In this document: positions 41,917 through 52,457 of the stretch, piece after piece
Layout: each line of letters begins with the position of its first letter
Position numbering within the stretch: position 1 is the first letter of the stretch
NCBI GenBank assembly: GCA_032358255.1
Contig: JAULBX010002224.1
Location: 310,001 to 374,000, forward strand
Origin: Heterotrichella gracilis
Lineage: Eukaryota; Sar; Xanthophyceae; Tribonematales; Xanthonemataceae
DNA length: 64,000 bases
Direction of reading: 5' to 3'
Notes under the pieces: model-generated
Told to the model about the DNA's origin: nothing
What the model saw: only the letters and a program-made list of their open reading frames with translations
The model's database searches: none
Program-made: the position numbers and the translations under genes

Positions 41917-44900
41917 ATGGCTCTGGGCAGTGATTGCGAGGAGGACGGGAGTGGCTTCAGGTACGTCCTGTGGCCAGCCCTGGTTATCATAAAAAATTTA
42001 CCTGTTACGATTTCTTTCATCACCGCCTGTTGTCGTGTGGAACTGCGCTGTGGCCCTGTGCTGCACCCATGTGCCGCTGCCCACTAACATTGCCCCCCCT
42101 ACTTGAACTGACACCCTTGCTTCAGCAACTAACCACTTGTGTATCAAAAATGTACGTTGACAGTATTCGCCTTTGACAGGATGCAGGGCGGACCGAGTGG
42201 CAACCAGCTATTGGTGCACTTATTTGAAAAGGCGTGCGACCTGCAGGCTCTTGTGCAGCAACTACCTTACCTCAAGGACTGCCCCTTAGCGCTGGTTGCC
42301 AGCCCAACCAATCAAGGTGGGCTGGTCTGCAAGTGTATGTGCATGAGCTGCTGTTGACGCCTTGCCACTAACGCAACGCTGGTGTGCTGCAGGAACCTTG
42401 TGCTGGGAAGTACAGGCCGTTGGTGGCAGCCAAAACGTCTCGCAGGCGCTGCTAATGTCTACTTTTGCGCAACGGTATGACAATGGCGTCTGTGTGCATC
42501 ACTTGACCAGCACTGTGAGCAGGTTTTTGGCCTGTCAACATCCGCCAATCGTAATCGCCATGGGTGCAAATTCATTTGTTTTTGCAGGCAAAATGGCTAT
42601 GCACACGTTCTACCCATAGAGACCTTAAAGGTCAACGGGGGAGAGGTAAGCAAATCGCCTGTGCTCTCTCTTGCATATTCCCTTCTGCTTCTGCCTTATT
42701 TCTGGTGCAAATGATACTCATGGCTGCTAATGGTGTACATCTGACTTTGCCCTGCTATGGACCAGGTGGACAGTGGAGTGTTTCCGAGGCTTCATCGCTG
42801 CTACCGCTGTACCAATGACATATTCAGCATGCTGAGCTTGAGTAAACTTCAGAACCTGAGTTTCAGGGGCGCATCCTTGCCATACCGTACGCGCCTTCCA
42901 TGTGGTCCCATCTCACCATCAGGCAGCAAAGGCCATGCTGTCCAGCATCTGCAAGTGAAGGCTGTGACACAATGCATTGTAGGGCAGGAGTTGCATCCCA
43001 CTGGCCATTGACAAGTTGTTTGTGTGTGCAGTGGAGATGCTCCAGTGGCTATGGCTGTTGGGCCCTCTGGGCAATCTCCAACGATTGCAGGTCGCTAACA
43101 TCACAGACACAACCCAAGGTATGGTACATACCAAATTGGGGCAAACCCCTTGCAATTGCACGTTCCTTCTGCACGGCTGGTTAGAATATAAACAGACACT
43201 AGCCAAGGTACACAGGAAACTGTGGCAATTGCAGGCGCACTTTCCTTCTGCGTGGCTCCTAGTGGGTTGCTCGATTGTCGGATCGGCGGTAAGGGTAAAT
43301 CGCTCGGCCCCAAAGGACTTAAGACGTTGTTTGATGTCCAGGAGAGGACGATGTCTGGGAGAGGGCGAGATATTGGACTTCGATCATGTCGTCTGCACCT
43401 TTACGCCTGCTATCAATCCATGACTGCGGTAGGTGCCATTACTACATGCAGCACAGCTGGCAAGAGCTACACGACTGCAATGTCAATGCTGGCACCCACT
43501 GTCCACATGCTTGCAGTTGAATCCATGAACCAGACATGTTTGCAACCTGCCTCCATATTGCTGTTTGGCAGCCATGTGCATGGGAGAACTGTCATCACAA
43601 TTGGACCGTTGCCTGCATGCAACTGTGTGCATTTGGGGCAAGGGTAAGTGGGGTAATGAGGTAATATTGTTGTACAGGATGTACAATGGAAGAGCTGGCG
43701 GTGATCCTCGAGACGCTGAAAAGGACATGCAGTACCACGATAGAGTGCCTGGAGCTGGGTGGGGCATGCTGGCCTGATGTTGATCTGGTCAGCGTGCTGC
43801 AGTGCCTGCCAGAGCTGGAGGTAGGCTGGGCCAACATAGACACTGCACACACCATTGCATTGGTTTGTGCGCTGTTGCTGCATAGACGGTTTTTTGTTGT
43901 TGTTGTTGTGGTTCCTTGCAATCCGCCAACACAGCCATGCAAGCGGTCTTACCTGTGCGTCGCCAAGCAGTGATAACAAACTCTTTTAATATGGAAGGGT
44001 GACGACTTGGGCACAAGCGGTGTGAGGCACGGCGTTTGACTGACTCTGGCTACCAGTGAAAAATGTGTCCTTTGCAGGAGACTACCCTGTATGGGCTGGA
44101 TGAGAATCAGAAGGAGGCCCTGTGCAACTGGTGGTATGGTCCGGGTCACTGCATGGAATCCAGGGCTGATGGTGAACCACTGGTGCTCTCCAAATGGCCA
44201 GAGTGAGTATTCATCCCACTGCATGCCCTGTGGCAGACATGGCAACCCCTCAACTGACTTCTAGCAGCAGTGTCCATGCATCATGCACTTTGACCATACC
44301 TGGCTGCAATGTTGCCTACGTGACTTGAGTGGTCACCATGCTTGGTAATGATCTTGGAACATGCCGCTTGCAGGAACATGGTTACATTGGTGGGAGCCTG
44401 GTGACATTCCTGCACTCTGTGTGTGTTATCATCTAGGTGTCTCTCATGACTTGTTGTTGGGTTTAAATGTTGCCCTTGTGTGGTTTGTACTGCAGTGGCA
44501 CAGATTGCCCAGCCAAGGTGTTCGATGTTGGTGGGTACCAGCTGCCCCCATCGCTACCATCATCCCCACAACCACCCATTCAAGACCCTGAAACGGTATG
44601 CTTTGTTTGCGCATGGGTTGTGTGCTCATTCGCTTGCAGTTTCGATACCAATAGCAATGCTATCAGCGTAGCACAGTTGAATGATAAATGATTCACAGAG
44701 TCTGAGACGCAGGCTGTGAATGCTGTTTCTAGTGGCCCTGTTGGCTGCATGTGCAGTGCCATGCTGCAGTATTCTGATGCTGCACCTTGTACGTGGCTTA
44801 CATGTGCAGCAGGGCACTGCAGCTGTGTGCCATGAGACCCTGTTTAGGGTTACGGGTTTAGGGATTAGGCTGCCATGGGACGCCTGGTGCTGTATCTTGT

Positions 44901-47900
44901 GCCACCCTGTGTGTACATTGCTGATGCCATTGCATGCTAGGGCTGGGCTGTGCAGGTGTGCCCCTTCCCTCTTGCAGCGTTCCCCTGTGTGCAGGGTTCG
45001 ACTCCAACAGAAACAATGGGTAACACCAGCCAACCTGCACTATACGGTGTGGCTGACAGACCGGCACCACCCCAACACAGGGGCACGGGTGCGCAGGGTG
45101 TGGGCGGTGTGCCTGTGTATCCAGTCTTTGGCCACCGCAGACCACGAGGCTCATCTGGGGATGGTACACGCAATGCGCCAGCACGACCCAGGACTGCTTC
45201 CCCCAGGGCCATGGATGAAGAGGATGGCGATTTCCAGCAGTGAGTGCCTTTGAGGAGCACCTGGGTATTTTTTCCATAGATGCATTGAGGTGCACTTGTA
45301 CGTGAGATGACAGGCAATCGCGTATGGCAAAGCTGCGGGAATTGAGTACATGGCGCGATATGTGGATGGTAAAAGCTGCGTGGGCGGTGTACATGGCGCG
45401 ATCAATGTATGATCTAGGTCCATCCAATGCAGTGATCATACTCAGTGGCTCATGATAACCTACACCGGTGAACCACCCCCGCTGGATGGGTGCTCATCGT
45501 GATTGTATGTGTGCAGTAGCGAGCCAGCCTTGAGGCCACGGGCGCCGGGCGTTGCCAAGCGGGCGCGCGGTGATGGGTCTTCACATCAAGGGGGCCAGGG
45601 GTCTTGTCCTACCGCTCGTGGGAGCAGCGGCACTGGCATCATGGTAGGGACAGCACATGGCACCTGACGTACACGTAATAGAATAAACTATGTAAATAAA
45701 TAAATGACGGTGACAGTGGGCAGTGGATTGTTGTACACTCACGGGCACAGATTGCTACTGGAGTCAGGCTCGGTTGCCCTGTTGTTTTGCTACGCATTGC
45801 CGTTGAAGCTTACAATTGGCGCGGTGTAATACAAGGACTGGGCAACCACATGCGCTTAGCCAAGAGCATTCCACGTCATTGCCACACTTGGTCTATTCAT
45901 CGTGCTGCTGCTGTGGGTGCAGGGCAATCAGCCCCAGGGTGAGAGCTCTTTGGTGGGCAGGCCTTCGCACAAGCGCGTGGCTACTGGCAGCCTTCAGCTG
46001 CAACAAGGTGGAGTCACAGATGAGGACATTGGATATCGGTACGCAAGTAGCACCATGCGATGATTGGCTAGGCTCGTGTAGCAATTGCAAGGGACGGATG
46101 GTTTGCACAGCATGGCTGGGTGTTCCTTGCTTGCCAAGGTTTTTGCATTTGGGGGGCATGAACCCCTGCATCACAATGGTGATAACCCCTGTCAGCACCT
46201 GCTGCTGGACTGTGGAAGACTGCACCACTTATTTCTGTGTATTTCCAGGGTTATCTGCACTGGATCCCCGGTGCGGGGCCATCCCGGGGATGACATGGGC
46301 ACACCACCAATCCACGAAGATCTGGATGGGGATGATCCACTTGTAGTCCCCGATGGAGCGTCACCTGGAGCTCTGGCAAGGGCCCTGGGTGAGCATCCAG
46401 ATGAGCTATCAACTGAGGATGCTCTACTTGAGATAGAAATAGCCAAATTCCGGAAAGCAAACAGCTGCGAGCCCGATGTAGCCACAATCAAGAAAATGAA
46501 GGAAATCATCAGCCTTGAAGAACGCTGGCCCAAACAGTACGTCTCCTACTCAGCTAATGACCCTGGTCTGTATCCTGTCAGCCTAGGGGTTGTGCATTAA
46601 CCCCCATGCTGCCAGTGCTTTATCGCCACGCCTTCTTTGCCGAGACCGTGTGGGTTTGCAGCCAATAGCATGTACAGTACCCACCGGACAGATGGCTGTG
46701 CTGCCAGTGCCGGTGCCCTATTCTTTACCTCCTACCGCTCATGCTCATCATGGCGATGCATGTTGCCAGACCATGCTCCCACACCTGCTCATGTCCCGCA
46801 GGGCATACCGCATCACCTTACTGGAACAGGAGGCAGCAGCACAATCTGGGCCTCCTGCGGACAATGCCGTACAGCGTGCTCTGCGTATATTGCAGGAGAA
46901 ACGAGCAGCGAAGGGAAAGCATGCGGCTGTGCAGCAGTCGCAGCCTACACAACCGCTGCTGCCGGATGGCACAGTCCGTAACTCGCGTGGAGTGGGGCGT
47001 GCTGGGGGTGGAAGCGGTGGAGGAAGGTATTTTCTAGAAGAAGCTGGAGTCCAGCAAGTTAGGGGGGAGAATTACGCTTCCAGCAGCAGCAAGGAAGAGG
47101 AGGAGGGAAACGAGGAGGAGGGCAATGCAGAGGAGCAACTGCATGAGCACAGTCAGCAACCCATGGGGCAAGGCAGCCAGGGCCATGATGGAGACAACGG
47201 CAGTGACAGCAGCAGCGGCAGTGAATCAGAGCCGGCGACTTCAGGAAGCGGTTCTGAGGGTGACGATAGTGGGGATGGCGAGGGTGGGGGGCCTGGGCTG
47301 CAGGGCAGTGACAGCAGCAGGGAGCGGCGCCGCAGGGATTTCACTGAGGGGGGTCAATTGCATGCTCCGGAGTTTGGGGAGGCGGTTGGCAATGTGGAGG
47401 GGCGTGCTGGGAGGAGAGGGTCTGCTGGTAAGCCTGGCATGGAAGAGCTTACGCGTTTGATATAAACATATGCCTATAACACCCAATGCCTGTTTCACCC
47501 ATCAATGTGACCCTATTGGTCATCGGCATTATGAACCAGCACCTGCCTCTGCCAGTGCTGAGCCACCAGGCATTGCGTTTGGTTCAAGGCACTGAAACCC
47601 CATTCTCATGCAAGCTCTGTCCTGGGATGTGGCATAAGTGTCTTGCTTTGTTGCTGTGCAGATCGGGCTGCTGCACTTGAGCACCCTGACAACCGCTTTT
47701 CTCATTACAAGGAGCTGGCAGTGGGGAGGGAATATGCCAAGCGCCTGGATTATGAAAAATGGCAGGAGCACTTGAATGCTACAGCGGTAAGACCAGGTCA
47801 TGGGTGAGATGATGATAAAAATATCAGTGATCGCAAACATTGTGTTAGGACCTATTTGGTTACTATAACCTCTGGCTGTGTTATCGGACCAGCGCTTGCT

Positions 47901-50900
47901 AGGTTTGCGCCACTTCTCAGAAATGAATCATAATCTTGGTCTTTATTTGTGCGGCCATCCCATTTGTAGTATAAGACTTAAAGCACCAAAAGTGGATTTT
48001 AAGGTGGGCGGTGACTGGACGACATGAACAGGCAGATCGGGTCTTTAGAGACTTTTCAAGGCTGTTGGACATGTCAGGTGTGCACTGTGAATGTCAAAGC
48101 ACGCTCATTGGTGAACGTCTGCCAATGCAAAATTTCAACAACATTGTCAACGTTGAAGAATCAACCCCCTGAAAATGTTTAGTTATATGATCAAGGGGTA
48201 TATAGAAAGAGATCTCTTTCTATATACCCCTTGATATGATCATGGCATTTTAAGGGGTAAAGTTTTAGCGCCGGTACGGTAGTAAAGTTTGTAAATCAGA
48301 TGACAACTATTGTGTTAGGACCTAGATGAATATTATAACCTGTAGCTCTATTGGAAGCAACAAAATGAAGCATTAATTCTGTGCGCATATGCTCTGTGTT
48401 TTGTAGGGTGGTGACAGCCATCGCCACGTGCATCTACTGAGGCTGCTGTGGATGCTTGCAGGAAAGCGCCGAAGCGATCCTGCCAGGCTTGACCCACAGC
48501 GAATGGCCCGAGCAGGGTAAAGAAGACAGGAGCGTGGCAGATGTTGTGTTTACTGATGAGTCAGGGCGTCCCTATCGCATGAAGTACAAATGCTATGGCT
48601 CTGGCGGTTGCTACAGGGTGTCGGGACTTAACTGGGGCCGGTTGGTGCAGGACAATGGGGTGGAGGTAAGGGACATGGACTTACTTGTGCACTGCTGCCG
48701 ACAGACCCAAAAGATTACGAGGAACTGCAAAATTGTGTAAACATCTCCTATGAGAGGTAGTGGAAGCGTAGCGATCAGGAAACTGTCATGCCATTGGTGT
48801 GTGCCTTGATCATGCGCTGAAAACCCTGCTCCCTTGGGTCACTAAGGTCCCCTTGCCCCTTGAAATGGCATGTGCCAGAGCATGGTTGATTCAGCAATGC
48901 CTCCCCCCCTGCAGCGAGGAGATGTTGTGTACCTGACGCACACGCACTGCGCCGTCCACGGGGACGGCATTGACTACCACTACAATGTGCGCATTGGGCC
49001 AGCCAATGTGGATGGGCAGGGTGCTGATGTGGATGACCTGTCTTTGGGCAGCGACGAGGGGAGCGGCGATGATGAGGGTCCCTCCCCTATTGCGCCAGGT
49101 GCCACCCCCCTTGACGGGGAGGACAGGGGAGGGGATGATGACGATGATGATGATTTCACCCCTCAGCCTGGCAGCGGGAATGGGATCCGGCGGGCAAGGG
49201 CCCGCAAGGCAACCCAGGTGATTGACTCTGAGGACCAGGGGTGGGATGCCGGGGATGAAGAGGGCGGGGGTGGAGATGTGGCTGCGCACGCCGCTGCAGT
49301 GGGCAGCCAGGGCCGTGTGTGTGATGGTGGCAGTCATCAGCATCAGCAGTTGATGGGCGGGCATGTGAGCTGGGATGAGCTTTTGGAGCAGGAGGGCAGC
49401 CAGGGGAGGGGCACAGCACCTGCTGGGGGTGGCAATGGTGATGGCGGGGGATCGGTGCCAGCCCTTCTGGAAGGCCATGAATCCCCACCACTACAGCACC
49501 CGCCAGCCGCCCTGCCCAGCCCAGTGGCAGGGGCAGACCAGCCAATGGAATCACCCGAACAGCCTGGTGGACCCAGGGAGGGCAGTGATGCTGCGCCAGG
49601 TGGCAGTGCGCCAGCAGCTGCAGGGTGGGGCGATGGGGATGCCCTGTCACGCCAGCAGGGCGCTGCACCTGCAAGGCATGGTGCCACTGCGGAGCTGAGG
49701 AGACTGCAGGCCTTTTCATTTGACCGGTAAGTGCACATTGCGCCCTGGCATTTTGTGTTGACATTGGCCGGAGCATGCCTCATCCCTGGATATTAATCAC
49801 TGCCTCCGATGTTGCAAATTGGTCCATCGTTGGAATGTCCACTGCAGAAGCCAGGGATATGTTTACTGCTGGAATGCCAACAATATCAAATTTGCTATGT
49901 GCAGGCGTGTGGGCAAGTACGCCCCTAACCCAGTCCACTACGGCCATGTAACAGGCAAGCGCAAGCGCAAGCTCAATGTGCGCTTTTCACCCAGCAGACA
50001 CAGCCCCGCCCCTGGATGCACAGATGGTGTCTGGGAGCGGCATGACCAGGTACACAGACATTGATAAAAACAAACATTTAAACGAATAATTTACGCGCAA
50101 CACTCATCACATGAGTCATCAGGAGGTACACATTGTTGTGCAGCGCAGTTTGCGCTGCGCCCTGTATACGACGTCCATTTGCTAGATTCTATTTTTATTC
50201 CGATATTTGCAATCTGCGTTATGGATTCGCTATGAAAATACATGGTATCTTTTGTATATTACCTTTCATATTGGTACATGGTATCTTTTATATCCGTGGC
50301 GACTGTACCCACATTTCTGTCATATGGCCCCTGGCAACAGGACTTGCAACAAATTGCCTGCCATGCATCGCCCTGTTCCATCCTTTTCTTTCCCACTGCA
50401 GCTGCTTGTGCCCAATCAGGCGGAAGCAGGTGCCAGCAGCAGCGCCAGGAGGACCCCCCCTGTGCCCAGCCCCCAGCAGGAGGAATCAGATGACGAAGAC
50501 AACCTCACAATTGGACAGCTGGCAGCCAAGCGGGCCAGGGCGGAAGCGCAGCGGGAAGGCCAACCCATGCCGCTCAGGGTGCCGCATGCACCACCAGTTG
50601 CTGCAAGAGCAGCTTCAGGGGTGGCAGAGGCAGCGCTGCCAGGTGGGGATGATGTGGGCAGACCTCCTGCGCCCGCAGCTGCTGCGGCGGCCCCTGCGGC
50701 ATCATCGCCAATTGCGGTGGTGGGGACACCAGCATCTCTACCAGCGCCAGGTGGCGTGGCGTCTGGAGACCAGGTGGCGCCCCCCTTGCAGGCAGCAGCG
50801 GCGCACAGTGGTTCCCCTGCACAGGGTGCATCCCCTCCCCGCATGCTTGCATCCCTGGTGGAGGGGTCAGTGCTACCGCCTGGTCCATCATCAGCTGATC

Positions 50901-51591
50901 ACGCGGCAGGTGGTGCGGGGCACGCAGCGGGCGAGGGGCTTGGCGCAACTGGCGCCCATGTGTGGCCACAGGGGTCAGCAGGTGCAGTGCAGCAACACAA
51001 GTGGGACGAGGGTGCAGCTGCAGCAGCTTCCAGTCAGGCGGGGCTAGCAGCGAGCGAGGGGGTTGCGGGTGCGGCTAGCGCACTTCCATGGCAGCAGGGA
51101 TCAGCTGATGCAGTGCAGCTATCGGGGGAGGGGCAGTTCAGCAGCCCTATGGCCAATCAGGTGTCAGCAGGTGCAGTGAAGCACATGGGGCGGGAGGGCA
51201 GCACAGCTGCTGCAGGTGCCAGCCAGGCAGTGTGTGACCAAGGGGAGGACAGGGGAGGTGATGGCAAGGTGCCTGCCGGTGCAGGAGAGGGCAGCTCTGA
51301 GCAGAATGAGGAGCAGTTCTTTGACGCATGTGATGTCATCCCAGATAGGTACGTAGGGCCCATCATTGGGCCCCCACCGCAACTTGCATGCATCCTGTTC
51401 AACCCATGAGTTGCCTTGTCGCCTGGGTATGGGCAGGGTTTAGGGTATTGGCAGCGTTTGCGTAGCACTGTGCTGACTTTGGGATGCCTGTGAGTTGATC
51501 ATTTCTGGTGATTTTGACCACCGCTGGTTGAGCACAATGGGCCAAGCTTTGACAAGGGGTGTTGTGGTGTTGCAGTCAGGAGGGCGCCTGA
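41917..51591 (+). CDS. unrecognised large protein: leucine-rich N-terminus, disordered middle, B3-like domain
   Basis: I do not recognise the whole protein. Twenty-one phase-consistent exons: 41917-41960, 42180-42316, 42393-42474, 42588-42645, 42766-42886, 43032-43118, 43235-43288, 43678-43820, 44078-44202, 44496-44595, 44995-45239, 45517-45643, 45923-46038, 46249-46536, 46802-47427, 47662-47786, 48462-48665, 48915-49726, 49848-50049, 50402-51348, 51576-51591; about 1,552 residues. Residues ~60-270 hold leucine-rich stretches (LSLSKLQNLSFRGASL, LLGPLGNLQRLQVANI, TIECLELGG). The middle is Ser/Glu/Gly-rich and acidic. Around 840-930, WPEQGKEDRSVADVVFTDES, CYRVSGLNWGRLVQDNGVER and GDVVYLTHT follow the order of a plant B3 DNA-binding domain. 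A Trp/Cys-containing block (SQGYVYCWNANNIKFAMCRR) with KRKRK lies near 1165-1210. The Ala/Gln/Gly-rich tail is disordered. A nuclear DNA-binding regulator is inferred. The last tiny exon is uncertain; reading through the 51348 donor would end at 51409. Confidence 0.7.
47839..48324. repeat. 16-bp direct repeats flanking 454 bp inside an intron
   Basis: ATTGTGTTAGGACCTA occurs at 47839-47854 and again at 48309-48324. Similar text follows each copy (TATAACCT...). Both lie in the longest intron (47787-48461) of the B3-like gene and bracket the 46-bp palindrome. Confidence 0.75.
48190..48235. repeat. perfect 46-bp palindrome (23-bp arms, no spacer)
   Basis: Positions 48190-48212 are the exact reverse complement of 48213-48235, centred on AGATCT. 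The arms include AAGGGGTATATAGAAAGAG. It lies in the intron 47787-48461 of the B3-like gene. Confidence 0.97.
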
Positions 51592-52457
51592 GAGCGTCTG
51601 GGGCAGGCTTACACCTGCCAAGTTGCCAGCTGCTGTCATGGGAGTCGGGCCGAGGGAGGTGTGGAAGCCATGCGGTGAAGATCTCCCGTTATGATATCAT
51701 TGATGGCGTAGTATTATGGGTTTTCTTTTTCTTTTTCAGTGTGCCACATTGAGTTTGCTGCGTGCATTACTGTGTGCCACACGAGAGGCAGCAGGCTGTT
51801 ATAACTGCCAATTAGCCAGCAATCTCAGACAGTGTATTGTAATGATTGTGATACTGAACATTGCTCATGATCCGAGTGGAAAGTTTGTTATTTTCTCGTG
51901 TTCTGAACTCACTGGGAATTAAAGTAGGCCGCGGAAAATCAAAACTTGGTGTCAATAAGCTGTCAACTATGTGGACTCAACCTGTTCCAAGACTTGGGAC
52001 GGCTGGGCTTCCCTGTAACAGCCTTGCGTAACTTACGATATGTGCCCTAAAGGGTATACTAGAGCGGTTTGCCCAGCGCTGGCGCAGGGCTCCAGGACCT
52101 GTTGAACACTAGCGCAGTACACTGCAGTGGTGCAGCTCCCAACACAGTAATAGTTGGACTAATAGGAGGACACAATTGACCAGTTTCATGCTGTTATGTG
52201 TCCCAATACTGCTGTCACTCCACAATATGTACAGGCTGAGCCCAAGAACGACAGGGAACGCCTACACCCAACTCAGTGGTGACAAGCCAGCCCATTCTAC
52301 GGTAGCTGCCCCATCAATGTCCCTGCTAAGAAAAAACTGGGAGTCAGCCACATCCAGCCCAGTGCTGCCACATGCCTTATCCATACTGCCACAACACAAC
52401 TGCCACCAGCTGTTGCACACCCAGGAAACCCACACCCATTGTGTCACAGCTCAAGGC
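51592..52457. other. tail-to-tail intergenic region, no gene seen
   Basis: The stretch lies between the 3' ends of the B3-like gene and KIFBP. A T-rich run is at 51719-51738. No exon or RNA gene was found. Confidence 0.5.
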
